Notes: generated from the sequence alone by a model not told the origin. DNA of 64,000 bases from Carnimonas bestiolae (GCF_051251125.1 NZ_JBPCZL010000002.1); one strand, 5' to 3'; positions 9,152 to 18,791 are shown, numbered from the stretch's first letter. Made by a program: numbers and translations.

Positions 9152-9248
9152 GTTGATCTCTCCCAGACAGCGGCGTGACGCACCTTTCAGCGGTGAGTCG
9201 CCGCCCCTTGCCTTAAGCGTATTTTCAACCTGCAACTAGACCACAAAT

Positions 9249-9267
9249 GAGATGGAATATCAATTTC
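9249..9267 (-). promoter_or_regulatory. Candidate Fur box of the siderophore importer operon
   Basis: On the minus strand GAAATTGATATTCCATCTC matches 13 of 19 positions of the Fur consensus GATAATGATAATCATTATC. It lies about 100 bp upstream of the binding-protein start codon, where iron-dependent repression is expected. The surrounding DNA is A+T-rich, which raises the chance-match rate. Confidence 0.5.
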
Positions 9268-9441
9268 AGTACGAGAATGAGGAATTCGATACATCGATAA
9301 ATCGCACATCCTAAAAATTCAGTCTAAATTCCTAATTTTTTAAAAAACATTGATTATTACGCCACGTCTCTAGCGAAAATATAAGCACTCTAACAAACAT
9401 ACCATTTATATTCTGAAGATATTAAAAAATAATTGACCTGC

Positions 9442-9460
9442 TTTACTAATAATCATTAAT
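9442..9460 (+). promoter_or_regulatory. Candidate Fur box upstream of the serralysin genes
   Basis: TTTACTAATAATCATTAAT also matches 13 of 19 Fur-consensus positions, including an uninterrupted 10-base core (ATAATCATTA). It lies 34 bp before the ATG of the first serralysin gene. Together with the element at 9249-9267 it would make the divergent promoter region iron-responsive in both directions; inference only. Confidence 0.4.
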
Positions 9461-9493
9461 TAGCCGAATTATTAGATCACCGAGAGCAATGTC

Positions 9494-10819
9494 ATGTCTG
9501 CATATTCAGATATTATCAGGTTTCAGTTAATGGATAGTGAACGGGGCGACAACAGTATTTCCGGTAAGCCCTCCTACAGCATAGAGCAAGCATCTGAGCA
9601 GCTGTTACGAGGTGGGTATTTCTGGCCAGTAAGCGACTCCGGCCCGACCGTCATTACCTACACGTTCATGACTAACGAGCTGTTTCCTGGCTACAACGAC
9701 CAGATGGATGAATTCTCCGAGTTCTCGCTTGGCCAAAAAGAAGCGACTCGGCTCGCGCTGCGCTCCTGGTCGGATGTAGCCAACATAAAGTTTGTGGAGC
9801 AGCCCGACATGTTGGGAGATATCCGCTTTGGTAACGTTGGAAAAGGTCTTGATGACGGTGGTATCACCAGTGCCGCCCACAATGGCGAACATCTGGCCGC
9901 CGCAAATGTGTGGGTAAAAGCTGGCATGCCTGACCCCACCTTCGAGTCCTACGAGTTTGAAACGCTTGTTCACGAAATTGGCCATGCGCTGGGCCTGGAG
10001 CATCCAGGCGACTACGACGCCATACAAGGAGACAGCATTAACTACGCGGCGAATGCGCCCTACGTTGAAGACTCACGTATGTACTCCGTGATGAGCTACT
10101 GGGCCGAGCACGAAACCAACGGCGACTTTTACGGCACTTATGAAAGTGGCCCGATGCTGGATGACATCTACGCAGTTCAGCAGATTTACGGCTACAACCC
10201 AACCGCCTTCGCGGGCAATACCATCTACGGTTTCGACTCCAATACGGATCGGCAAATGTTCAGCGTATCGGCGCCGTCGGACCGCATCGTTTTCTCCGTG
10301 TGGGACGCCGGTGGCGAAGATACGTTTGATTTTAGCGGCTATCCCCACGATCAAATCATCAATCTCAACCAAGGCGCATTCTCAAGCGTCGGCGGCTATT
10401 CGCACAATATCTCGATCGCGTTGGGCACCAACATCGAGAACCTCATCTCCGGATCTGGCAACGATATCCTCATCGGCAATGCCGGCAACAACAGCATTGA
10501 CGGCGGCGACGGCGACAACATCTTCTACGGCGGCGGAGGCTCGGATACGCTCCGCGGGGGAAGTGGCCACGACGTTTTTGTCTATCTTGATCCCTCCGAA
10601 TCTACCCGTGCAGAACCAGACTGCATTCTCGGTTTTAAGACGGGCATCGACCAGATCGATATAAGCGCCATGGCAGATTCGCTTATAACGCCCATTCAAG
10701 TTGCCTACGACGAGCAGTTCAATCGCTCCAAGGTATCGTCGATCACTGCCGACGGCCAAGATTTTGTTATCAACGTTGTTGGGGAAGTCGATCCTCTTAA
10801 CGACATTATTTACCAATAA
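9494..10819 (+). CDS. Serralysin-family (M10B) RTX metalloprotease, copy 1
   Basis: 441-residue zinc protease without an N-terminal signal. The zinc motif HEIGHALGLEH is at residues 160-170 and the Met-turn MSYW at 200-203. RTX nonapeptide repeats (GSGNDILIG, GNAGNNSID, GGDGDNIFY, GGGGSDTLR, GGSGHDVFV) span about residues 317-365. A C-terminal domain ends in NDIIYQ, resembling the acidic-plus-hydrophobic terminal signal read by type I secretion. Serralysins fold on calcium after export and degrade host or environmental proteins. Shorter than the usual ~470 residues. No prtDEF exporter or inhibitor gene is adjacent. A close paralogue follows after 83 bp. Confidence 0.93.
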   Translation: MSAYSDIIRFQLMDSERGDNSISGKPSYSIEQASEQLLRGGYFWPVSDSGPTVITYTFMTNELFPGYNDQMDEFSEFSLGQKEATRLALRSWSDVANIKFVEQPDMLGDIRFGNVGKGLDDGGITSAAHNGEHLAAANVWVKAGMPDPTFESYEFETLVHEIGHALGLEHPGDYDAIQGDSINYAANAPYVEDSRMYSVMSYWAEHETNGDFYGTYESGPMLDDIYAVQQIYGYNPTAFAGNTIYGFDSNTDRQMFSVSAPSDRIVFSVWDAGGEDTFDFSGYPHDQIINLNQGAFSSVGGYSHNISIALGTNIENLISGSGNDILIGNAGNNSIDGGDGDNIFYGGGGSDTLRGGSGHDVFVYLDPSESTRAEPDCILGFKTGIDQIDISAMADSLITPIQVAYDEQFNRSKVSSITADGQDFVINVVGEVDPLNDIIYQ

Positions 10820-10902
10820 CCAATGTTCCGTTAGTTCGCCAGTATCGATATTCGCAGAGTAATTATCTTACACACCACATTAATCGCTAAGGCACATTAA
10901 AA

Positions 10903-12234
10903 ATGTCAACATATTATAATACTGTCGAGCAAATTCTACGCGACAATCAGCGCGGTGACTTTTGTTTCAATGGACTACCATCCTTTACTACCAACGACGC
11001 AGCAGCTGCATTGCTGCGAATCGACTATCGGTGGCCTGAGAAAATATATTCTCCTAATACGATCACTTATTCGTTCATGAATCGAGATAACTTTCCAGGG
11101 TTCGACCCAGGATTTACCACCTTCCAAGAGTTTTCAGAGCCACAGAAGGCTAGCGCGCGCACTGCCCTGCAATCCTGGAGCGATGTGGCCAATATTCAGT
11201 TTTTCGAGACTGACGGTAGCGCAGACATCATGTTCGCCATTGGAACAAACAATGATGAGTCCAGCGGTATTACGTGGCCATACTCCGTCTCTGACCGAGA
11301 TCTGGTGCGAGCTCACGTATGGATGAAACCGTTTCCTAACGCCCCTTCCCCCGGCAACTACGAATATCAGGCTCTGACTCACGAGATCGGGCATGCTCTT
11401 GGGCTTGCGCATCCCGGTGACTACGACGCACAAGAGGGTGACATCTTTAATCTTAGCTATGCGCGAAACGCAGCATATCTCGAGGACGCAACTCCTTACA
11501 CTATCATGAGCTATTGGACAGAAAACAACGTCGGGGCAGATTTCGAAGGACAAAACCTTACTGGGCCGATGATCGACGATATTACCGCCATTCAGACACT
11601 ATATGGCCCTAATACTTCATCCTTTCTCGGCGATACCATCTACGGGTTCGATTCAAACACCGACAGGGAACGCTATACCCTAACGTCTGACCAGGACAAG
11701 CCTGTTTTCACGGTTTGGAACAGTAGCGGTGAAAACACCTTTAACTTCAGCCAATATTCGAACGATCAGCTTATCAATCTCCAGCCCGGGTCATTCTCGA
11801 ACGTTGGGGGCCTCAAGATGAACGTCTCCATCGCTTACGGTGCAACCGTCGATAACATTATATCGGGATCTGGAAACGACATATTGATCGGAAACGATAA
11901 CAGCAACTACATTTCGGGCGGTGCAGGCAACGATATTATCTACGGCGGCCGGGGAGCAGACGTATTGGAAGGTGGGCCGGGGCACAATGTGTTCGTTTAT
12001 ACACAGCTTTCCGACTCAACGCCTGATGCACCTGATTGCATTCTCGACTTCCAAACCCATGTGGATAAAATCGATTTGAGCGGCATTGCGATCAAGTGCG
12101 ATGGGGTCGTTAATTCCGTTTACGACGAGGGTAACAATTTTACCAGGGTCACCGTGGATGTAGATGACCAAACCTCCATGCTTATCAACGTCGTTGGGCA
12201 AGTCGACATCGCGAACGACATTATTATGGTTTAA
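10903..12234 (+). CDS. Serralysin-family (M10B) RTX metalloprotease, copy 2
   Basis: 443 residues, collinear with the preceding gene: HEIGHALGLAH at 160-170, Met-turn IMSYW near 202, RTX repeats (GSGNDILIG, GNDNSNYIS, GGAGNDIIY, GGRGADVLE, GGPGHNVFV) and the end NDIIMV, which fits the canonical D-plus-four-hydrophobics secretion signal better than copy 1 does. Tandem duplication is evident, but the two have diverged widely in the first 150 residues, so it is old. Both genes are probably one transcript ending at the terminator at 12256. Confidence 0.93.
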   Translation: MSTYYNTVEQILRDNQRGDFCFNGLPSFTTNDAAAALLRIDYRWPEKIYSPNTITYSFMNRDNFPGFDPGFTTFQEFSEPQKASARTALQSWSDVANIQFFETDGSADIMFAIGTNNDESSGITWPYSVSDRDLVRAHVWMKPFPNAPSPGNYEYQALTHEIGHALGLAHPGDYDAQEGDIFNLSYARNAAYLEDATPYTIMSYWTENNVGADFEGQNLTGPMIDDITAIQTLYGPNTSSFLGDTIYGFDSNTDRERYTLTSDQDKPVFTVWNSSGENTFNFSQYSNDQLINLQPGSFSNVGGLKMNVSIAYGATVDNIISGSGNDILIGNDNSNYISGGAGNDIIYGGRGADVLEGGPGHNVFVYTQLSDSTPDAPDCILDFQTHVDKIDLSGIAIKCDGVVNSVYDEGNNFTRVTVDVDDQTSMLINVVGQVDIANDIIMV

Positions 12235-12255
12235 CGCGGCAGCCACTAAAAAGAC

Positions 12256-12283
12256 AAAGCCAGACATCATGTCTGGCTTTTCG
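12256..12283. terminator. Intrinsic terminator between serralysin 2 and hemE
   Basis: AAAGCCAGACAT / ATGTCTGGCTTT form a near-perfect 12-bp stem ending in a T-run; A-rich on the other side, so probably bidirectional for the two convergent genes. Confidence 0.85.
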
Positions 12284-12302
12284 CTTGTACCACAAGGCTT
12301 TA

Positions 12303-13364
12303 TTACAGGTGGTACCGCGGGCTCAACTCGTGAAGGGCGTTGAGCATGATGTTTACATTATCTGCCGGCGTATATTGGGAAATACCGTGCCCCAGATTGA
12401 AAATATGCCCTTCGCCCTGCCCAAATGATTCAAGCGTGCGAGCTACCTCCTGACGGATCGTGTCGGCCGAACCAAACAGTACATTGGGATCCAGATTTCC
12501 TTGCAGTGCAACGCGCTCACCAATACGAGCGCGTGCATTTCCAAGCTCGATTCCCCAATCGAGCCCCACGGCGTCGCAGCCACTATCAGCGATACTTTCA
12601 AGCCACTGACCGCCTTGTTTGGTAAACAGGATAACCGGCACTTGGCGCCCATCGTGCTCTCGAATCAGGCCGCTAACGATACGCTGCATATAATCGAGCG
12701 AGAAAGCCGAATAGGCCGGCGTGGTGAGCACTCCGCCCCAGGTGTCGAAGATCTGCACCGCCTGCGCCCCGGCGAGAATTTGTGCGTTCAAGTAGTCGGT
12801 GACGGCATCTGCAAGCAGCGCCAGCAGCGCGTGTAGCGCCTCGGGATCGGAATACATCAATGCCTTGGTATGGCGGAAGTCTTTGCTCGGGCCGCCTTCG
12901 ACCATATAGGTCGCAAGTGTCCATGGGCTACCGGAGAATCCGATCAGCGGCACGCTATCGTTGAGCTCGCGACGAATCACACTGACCGCATCCGTTACAT
13001 AGCGCAGATCACGCTTCACGTCGGGCTTTGCAAGCTTCGCTATCGCTTCTCGGTCGCGCACAGGGTGCGAGAAATGCGGCCCTTCGCCAGGCACAAAGTG
13101 CAGCCCCAGCCCCATCGCATCGGGGATGGTAAGAATATCGGAAAACAGTATCGCGGCATCCAGCGCGTAGCGACGCAGCGGCTGCAGCGTTACTTCACAG
13201 GCAAGCTGAGTGTTGCGACACAGCGACATGAAATCCCCTGCCTGAGCACGTGTTTCTCGATATTCAGGCAGATATCGCCCCGCCTGACGCATCATCCAGA
13301 CGGGTGTGCGATCGATGGCTTGCCGAGTAAGCGCGCGAAGGAAACGGTCGTTTTTCAAGGTCAT
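12303..13364 (-). CDS. hemE: Uroporphyrinogen decarboxylase
   Basis: 353 residues. The family signature PVWMMRQAGRYLPEYR is at residues 21-36, with active-site Asp76 in ILFSDILTIPDAMG. The second signature GFSGSPWTLATYMVEGG is near 140, and the conserved C-terminal LGHGI also present. It removes four carboxyls from uroporphyrinogen III to give coproporphyrinogen III in cytosolic haem synthesis. ATG start; monocistronic between the serralysin terminator and divergent ribA. Confidence 0.96.
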   Translation of the reverse strand: MTLKNDRFLRALTRQAIDRTPVWMMRQAGRYLPEYRETRAQAGDFMSLCRNTQLACEVTLQPLRRYALDAAILFSDILTIPDAMGLGLHFVPGEGPHFSHPVRDREAIAKLAKPDVKRDLRYVTDAVSVIRRELNDSVPLIGFSGSPWTLATYMVEGGPSKDFRHTKALMYSDPEALHALLALLADAVTDYLNAQILAGAQAVQIFDTWGGVLTTPAYSAFSLDYMQRIVSGLIREHDGRQVPVILFTKQGGQWLESIADSGCDAVGLDWGIELGNARARIGERVALQGNLDPNVLFGSADTIRQEVARTLESFGQGEGHIFNLGHGISQYTPADNVNIMLNALHELSPRYHL

Positions 13365-13636
13365 CGGAGATTCTCATGCGGATGGCAAAATGCGCTTCAT
13401 CAGGAAGCTCACGCTTGGTGCGGTGGAAAGCATTCTAGCGGATATATCGCTGGATGCCGATGCATCTGGCTGAGACGTCAACGAGCACGATCATCGCCGT
13501 TTTCCAATGCAATATATAACCAGCGTTTATAAGACGTTGGCATCGACCGGTGCTAAAGTGCCTACCAATTAAATTTACTAAGGAAGGGGGCGCGCCATGC
13601 CGCAGATAGCGGCCGCTACCCCACTGCGAGGAACCT

Positions 13637-14254
13637 GTGACACTGCGCTACGTATCCCACTGCCTGCTGCCTAATGCGATTGCTGAATTTACCATGCATG
13701 GCTTCGAGGATGATGAAACCGGACAGCAGCATATCGCGCTGACGCTCGGCGATATCGCTAACGGCGATCCTGTACTAGGACGCGTGCACTCCGAATGCTT
13801 GACGGGTGATGCGCTGTTTTCGCGTCGCTGTGACTGCGGCTTTCAGCTTGAAGAAGCACTTAAACGAATTGCTGCGGAAGGACGCGGCGTACTCCTGTAT
13901 CTACGCCAGGAAGGACGCGGCATAGGCCTGATCAACAAAATCAAGGCGTACCAATTACAGGACCAAGGTCTCGACACGGTAGAGGCCAATCATCAGCTTG
14001 GATTTGCTGCGGATCTGCGCACCTACGAGATGTGCGCACCCATGCTTGAACATCTGGGTATCAAGGCGCTCAAGCTGATGACCAATAATCCGCGCAAGGT
14101 GGACGCATTAACGCAAGTAGGCGTTGAAGTGGTAGAACGCCAGCCGCTCACTACCGGCCTGAATGCCTACAATGAGCGCTATCTATCCACCAAGGCCAGC
14201 AAGCTCGGCCATATGATGCGCCTCAGCGATTACACTCCCTTGGACGAGCATTAA
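13637..14254 (+). CDS. ribA: GTP cyclohydrolase II
   Basis: 205 residues. Zinc ligands Cys54, Cys65 and Cys67 (ECLTGDALFSRRCDCGF) are at exactly the E. coli RibA positions. YLRQEGRGIGL and the GTP-binding region follow. It converts GTP to 2,5-diamino-6-ribosylamino-pyrimidinone phosphate, the first committed step of riboflavin synthesis. Start is GTG at 13637 with GAGGA 6 nt upstream; no in-frame ATG fits. Stand-alone rather than fused to ribB. Confidence 0.95.
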   Translation: MTLRYVSHCLLPNAIAEFTMHGFEDDETGQQHIALTLGDIANGDPVLGRVHSECLTGDALFSRRCDCGFQLEEALKRIAAEGRGVLLYLRQEGRGIGLINKIKAYQLQDQGLDTVEANHQLGFAADLRTYEMCAPMLEHLGIKALKLMTNNPRKVDALTQVGVEVVERQPLTTGLNAYNERYLSTKASKLGHMMRLSDYTPLDEH

Positions 14255-14446
14255 GGCTGCCTGTCTTAATGCGGGAACCATTTTCCGACTGCACCACTCT
14301 GATACCATAGGGTGGTGCGTGCTACTCAGCGGTTTTCACTGGGTGACACGCGCCGAGGCACCCAGCGAGAGCCACTAACACTCCCTTCAGTGCCGCCCAT
14401 TCGAACCCCGATAAAACAGTCGATGCCACGGTAAAGGAGGCCGAGC

Positions 14447-15148
14447 ATGTCAGCTATTGCACCCGCTATTGAGCTTCACCACGACACGCTGTTTTTTCGT
14501 GGGCGAGCGGCTGTAGAGGAGTGGTTTAATAGCGCCAGTCATGGGTTGGGTGCCGTACTCAGCGTAGCCGGCATGACACTGCTGATTGTGTTGGCCAGCC
14601 TTGCGGTGGATCCGTGGAAAATTGCTAGCGTTAGTGTGTATGGCGCCTGCCTGACGACGCTTTATCTCGTCTCGTGCCTGTATCATGCTTCACGCAACTT
14701 CTCCCGCCGCAGGCTTTTGCAGCAGTTGGACCACTGCGCCATCTTCCTGCTGATAGCGGGCACTTACACACCTTTTGTGTTAGTGAACATGAGGGGGGAA
14801 GTTGGCTGGATACTGTTCGGACTAACGTGGTCGCTGGCCATTCTCGGGATTGCCAGCAAACTGCTGTGGCCTCAACGCTTCCACGCGCTGCACGTGTGCA
14901 TCTATATCTTGATGGGCTGGCTGATGGTGCTGTTCCCGGGAGAGATGGTCGCCAAACTGTCGCCCATAGCACGCGACCTGCTGCTGGCAGGGGGCATTAC
15001 CTACACCGTTGGGGTGCTCTTTTACGCTGTCGAAAAGCTGCCGTTCAACCACGCCATTTGGCATCTATTCGTGATTGGCGGCAGCACCTGCCACTTCCTC
15101 GCCATCTACTTCTCGGTACTGCCATTTAGTAGCGCTATGCTCGGGTAG
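14447..15148 (+). CDS. Hemolysin III / YqfA-family seven-helix membrane protein
   Basis: 233 residues, about seven membrane helices (PAQR/HlyIII superfamily). Conserved pieces are EEWFNSASHGLGAVLSVAG (residues 24-42), LYHASRN near 85, LLQQLDHCAIFLLIAGTYTPF and the final HLFVIGGSTCHFLAI with the predicted metal-ligand His pair. The physiological role of bacterial members is unsettled; no haemolytic activity should be assumed. Very strong Shine-Dalgarno (AAAGGAGG) before the ATG, and a clear terminator downstream. Confidence 0.88.
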   Translation: MSAIAPAIELHHDTLFFRGRAAVEEWFNSASHGLGAVLSVAGMTLLIVLASLAVDPWKIASVSVYGACLTTLYLVSCLYHASRNFSRRRLLQQLDHCAIFLLIAGTYTPFVLVNMRGEVGWILFGLTWSLAILGIASKLLWPQRFHALHVCIYILMGWLMVLFPGEMVAKLSPIARDLLLAGGITYTVGVLFYAVEKLPFNHAIWHLFVIGGSTCHFLAIYFSVLPFSSAMLG

Positions 15149-15195
15149 ATGCCCCAATACTTAGCGGGCAGTATCCCGCGGTGTCTTTTCCGATA

Positions 15196-15230
15196 AAACG
15201 GCCTTGCTCCCTTATAGAGCAAGGCCGTTT
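15196..15230. terminator. Bidirectional intrinsic terminator
   Basis: AAACGGCCTTGCTC and GAGCAAGGCCGTTT enclose a 7-nt loop: a 14-bp perfect stem between the convergent hemolysin-III-family and chaA genes. Confidence 0.88.
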
Positions 15231-15285
15231 GCATAACCGAGGAACGGTGAAGCAGCAGTCACCTGCGTTCTCTCACTTCCAGAAG

Positions 15286-16407
15286 CTAGACGCCCATTAC
15301 TGCAAGCATCACAAAGGTGGCGAAGAGCACGAAGTGCGTCATGCCTTCTATGGCGTTGGTCTCACCATCGTTCAGGTTGATGGCGGCGACTATCAGCGTT
15401 AGCCCGACCATCGTCATTTGGAGCGGATCCAGCGCCATGACGATGCGCTCGCCTTGGATCAACGAGATAAGCTCGATGACCGGCACCGTCAACACCACCG
15501 TAGAAAGCGAGGCACCCAGCGCAATGTTGATAACCGATTGCATGCGGTTAGCCAAGGCGGCTCGCAGTGCGGTCAGTATTTCCGGGCTGGCAGAGATGAG
15601 CGCCACGACAACGGCCACGAACAGCGGCGGTAGCGGCAAGCCTTTGGTGGAAACTGACATCCCCGTCGACATCACTTCAGCCAACAGCCCCGTCAGTACC
15701 ACGCCGACTATCAACACGATAATCGACCACCACAGGTTGGCGGGCGCTTGGTGATGAGGCTCTGCGCCTGCTGCGCCGCCCTGCTGATCGAGTTTCTTCT
15801 GTTTCGGTTTGCGCTTGTCAGGATAGTTATAGGCGAAGAAGTAGCTATGCGGGCCGGTTTGCATGCGCAGGAATACGCCGTAAAGCACCACCATCGCTGC
15901 GATATTGAATATCGAAAACTCCACCCAATTGGTTTCGGGAAGCATCCGTGGCAGTACCATGGTGACGCCCATCGCGGTAAGGATCATGACCACATAGCTT
16001 TTGCTGGAGTCGTCGTTGTAAACCTGCTCGCCGTGCTTGAAACCGCCCAGCAGTGCCGCTAGCCCGATAATACCGTTCATATCGAGCATTACCGCCGAAT
16101 AGATGGTATCGCGCCCCAGGGTGGGTGAGTGTTCGTTGTTCATCATGATGATTAGAATCATCACCTCAACCAGCACCGCCGACAGCGTTAATATCATCGT
16201 GCCGTAGGGGTCGCCGACTTTCTCTGCCAGCACTTCAGCATGATTGGCGACGCGCATGGCGGCTCCAATAATGATGAGCACCAGCGCAACGGTAACTAAT
16301 CCAGCCAGCAGTTGGCCATTGCCCAGCCACAGATGTTCGAGCGAGTACCCTGCCACAACAGCAATAATGCTCGTTAAAAGCGGCCATTCTGGTATCAGCT
16401 TCTGCAT
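15286..16407 (-). CDS. chaA: Calcium/proton antiporter (ChaA/CaCA family)
   Basis: 373 residues from the ATG at 16407, which has AGGAAGG just upstream; an ATG four codons earlier (16419) has no ribosome site. About ten to eleven helices in two inverted halves, each with a CaCA alpha-repeat. The first contains GDPYGTMILTLSAVLVEV (about 64-81) and the second ALISASPEILTALRAALANRMQSVINIALGASLSTVVLTVP, conserved acidic residues included. It extrudes Ca2+ or Na+/K+ in exchange for protons, relevant to salt and alkali tolerance. A His/Lys-rich cytoplasmic loop separates the halves. Confidence 0.9.
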   Translation of the reverse strand: MQKLIPEWPLLTSIIAVVAGYSLEHLWLGNGQLLAGLVTVALVLIIIGAAMRVANHAEVLAEKVGDPYGTMILTLSAVLVEVMILIIMMNNEHSPTLGRDTIYSAVMLDMNGIIGLAALLGGFKHGEQVYNDDSSKSYVVMILTAMGVTMVLPRMLPETNWVEFSIFNIAAMVVLYGVFLRMQTGPHSYFFAYNYPDKRKPKQKKLDQQGGAAGAEPHHQAPANLWWSIIVLIVGVVLTGLLAEVMSTGMSVSTKGLPLPPLFVAVVVALISASPEILTALRAALANRMQSVINIALGASLSTVVLTVPVIELISLIQGERIVMALDPLQMTMVGLTLIVAAINLNDGETNAIEGMTHFVLFATFVMLAVMGV

Positions 16408-16613
16408 TACCTTCCTCATATATGCACGTTAGTGTTTTGATTGTAGGCATCACGCTGCAGGTAACTTTTACTTGCCGAATCCTGGCAAACAACAGGCCAC
16501 TGCAGCTTTTTACGCTGACCATGATAGACGCCGCGACGGATAGGCTCCATCATAGCGGCCTTTTTAGCGCCGCGCGTACCATGCGGCGACCACGACGTTG
16601 AGAGGGGCAGTCG

Positions 16614-17177
16614 ATGAGCAGAGCGGATTGGAATGCAATCGGGGAGCGTCTGGCCGAACTGCGCAAGCAACACCAGTACTCCCAGCGCAAAGTGGCGGAA
16701 TTAGCCGGCTTGACGCATAGCGCCGTCAGCACGGTTGAGCAGAACAAGGTGTCGCCGTCGATCAGTACCCTGCATAAACTGCTGGGCGTTTATGGCCTTT
16801 CCTTGGCTGAATTTTTCGCTGAACAGGAAGCAGCGCCCGCACACCCCTCTATCGTGATCGAACCCTCGGAACGTATACAGCTGGGCTCACAAGGCGTGTC
16901 ACTGGAACTGATACACGGCAAGCAGGAAGGGGCCACGCTCGGCATGCTGATCGAAACCTATGCGCCTGGCAGCTCCACCGGTGATCGGCTAAGCCACAGT
17001 GGTGAGGAAGTTGGCACCGTACTGGAGGGCAGCATCGAGATTAGCTACGGCGGCGAGACCTACACGGTGAACGCAGGACAAAGCTACATTATTGATAATG
17101 CGATCCCCCACACCTTCTCCAACAAAGGCGATGTGTCTGCGCGACTCATTAGCGCCCACACCCCGCTCACCCTGTAA
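16614..17177 (+). CDS. puuR: XRE-family regulator with cupin domain (PuuR-like)
   Basis: 187 residues; E. coli PuuR has 185. Helix-turn-helix at about 9-64 (LAELRKQHQYSQRKVAELAGLTHSAVSTVEQNKVSPSISTLHKLL region), then a C-terminal cupin barrel (about 108-183) with SHSGEEVGTVLEGSIEISY and HTFSN. PuuR represses putrescine-utilisation genes until putrescine binds. Here the puuD-puuB and permease genes are only 2-4 kb away, separated by a sugar dehydrogenase gene, which supports the assignment. Strong GAGAGGGG ribosome site. Confidence 0.85.
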   Translation: MSRADWNAIGERLAELRKQHQYSQRKVAELAGLTHSAVSTVEQNKVSPSISTLHKLLGVYGLSLAEFFAEQEAAPAHPSIVIEPSERIQLGSQGVSLELIHGKQEGATLGMLIETYAPGSSTGDRLSHSGEEVGTVLEGSIEISYGGETYTVNAGQSYIIDNAIPHTFSNKGDVSARLISAHTPLTL

Positions 17178-17398
17178 GATTGCCCCGCTAGCGCACTAAT
17201 GGAAACTGCGCATCATTAAGCTCTACATCGACGCGCCGCCGACAGCCAGCGGAAAGCACCGCAGCAAACGCTAGGCTTTATCGCTAAAGGGCACGTTCGA
17301 CGCGTCGCCTAGCCCTTCCGACGCTAATGCCAGAGCGCTGACATCTCCCGCTAAAGGCGCTCACGCCCCGGCTGAAGCCTCTCTGCAAGGTAGCCCTA

Positions 17399-18541
17399 TC
17401 ACGATGCCTTCGGCGTTAAACGCAGCAGTTGACCGGGGTTGGCGTCTTCGAGCAGCCAGATCGAACCGTCCGGCGCGACCGCGACCTCGCGAATCCGCTT
17501 GTTCAGATTCCAGCGTTCGATCTTGCCTATCCGGTTGTCGTGTTTGATGCCCACGCGTACTAATCCCTGCCCGCTCAGCGAACTGATCAGCAGGCTTTCT
17601 TTCCAGCCCGGAAATTCGCTGCCGTTGTACACCGCAATGCCACCCGGGGAAATGACCGGCGTCCAATAAACGGCGGGCGCGTCGTAATCAGGGCGTGTGG
17701 CGTGATCGGGAATCGGCGAACCATCATAGTTGTCGCCATTGGAGACATCTCCCCAGCCATAGTTGCCGTCGGCTTTGATCAGGTTCAGTTCGTCACCGCC
17801 CATTGGCCCCATCTCGGTTTCCCATAGGGTGCCGTTGGACGAAAAGGCCAAGCCGTAAGGCGTGCGATGCCCGATCGACCAGGTTTGGGCACGCACCCCT
17901 CCTTGCTCGGCATGAGGATTTGAATCGGGCGTTTCGCCTGCAAGCGTAAGCCTGAAGATTTTACCGGAAGGATGCTCGGGGTCCTGAGCGGAAGCAGGTG
18001 CCATACGATCGCCGACGGTGAAGAACAGGTAGCGGTGATCGGGCGAGAACGCAATGATGCCGCCCGGCTGACCACCGGTCGCTGCCACCGACTGTTGCCA
18101 CACCACTTTTTTATCGGTGAGCGCTAGCGATTCCCCCTGATCGGCCAGCGTCGCTGTCATCAACGTGACTTTGCTGCCGCCATCGGCGGGCGCGTTGTAG
18201 CTGAAATACACCCGCTTCGAAGCCTTGAAATCGGGCGCCAGCGCAATATCCAGCAGGCCATTCTGACCACCAGTGGCGACATCAGGCACACCGCTAACGG
18301 CCTGCTTGTGGCCTTGCTGATCGACTAACCATATATGCCCAGGCTTCTCGGTAATCAGCGCGCTGCCATTCGACAGGAAGGCCAGCGCCCAAGGCGTATC
18401 GAAGTCGGCAAGTGGTTTGATATCAAAGGGAAGTGAGTCGCTAGCGTCGAGGTGTCCCGCGTTAATGCTCTCTGCTGCGCAGGCACTGCTGAAGGAAGCA
18501 ACGGTCAGTAGGAAAATCGCAACGGCTCGTCGGGCTGCCAT
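17399..18541 (-). CDS. PQQ-dependent aldose sugar dehydrogenase (YliI/Asd family), periplasmic
   Basis: 380 residues from the ATG at 18541, preferred because GGAGGG lies directly upstream and a clean signal peptide follows (MAARRAVAIFLLTVASFSS, cleavage near ACAA-ES); the longer frame begins at TTG. Six-bladed beta-propeller of the glucose/sorbosone dehydrogenase family: TPWALAFLSNG, GGQNGLLDIALAPDF, the active-site IGHRTPYGLAF, and NYGWGDVSNG. It oxidises aldoses in the periplasm with pyrroloquinoline quinone. No PQQ synthesis genes are in the window. It splits puuR from puuDB on the opposite strand. Confidence 0.88.
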   Translation of the reverse strand: MAARRAVAIFLLTVASFSSACAAESINAGHLDASDSLPFDIKPLADFDTPWALAFLSNGSALITEKPGHIWLVDQQGHKQAVSGVPDVATGGQNGLLDIALAPDFKASKRVYFSYNAPADGGSKVTLMTATLADQGESLALTDKKVVWQQSVAATGGQPGGIIAFSPDHRYLFFTVGDRMAPASAQDPEHPSGKIFRLTLAGETPDSNPHAEQGGVRAQTWSIGHRTPYGLAFSSNGTLWETEMGPMGGDELNLIKADGNYGWGDVSNGDNYDGSPIPDHATRPDYDAPAVYWTPVISPGGIAVYNGSEFPGWKESLLISSLSGQGLVRVGIKHDNRIGKIERWNLNKRIREVAVAPDGSIWLLEDANPGQLLRLTPKAS

Positions 18542-18791
18542 AGCACCCTCCATTAGGTGAAAGCGGTCAGAAAGCTTCAACGACTTCTTTCAACCTACAG
18601 CGCCTGACGAATGATGCAATATGTCGCTTTCGTCGTATCCCGCGACCAGGCCGCTTGGAAGCGAACGTAGCGAGCCCTCATAAGAGCGCCCGCTCGGCGA
18701 CTGATAGAGTTGTGACCAATACGCCAAATGGCGCTAAAGGATAACCACTGCGCGATTGAAGAAGCCCCACGCCACAGGTTTCCCTCGTGTG

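Noticed and set aside
14395..14425. tRNA-like GGTTCGAAT motif on the minus strand
   Set aside because: No acceptor, D or anticodon stems could be drawn around it.
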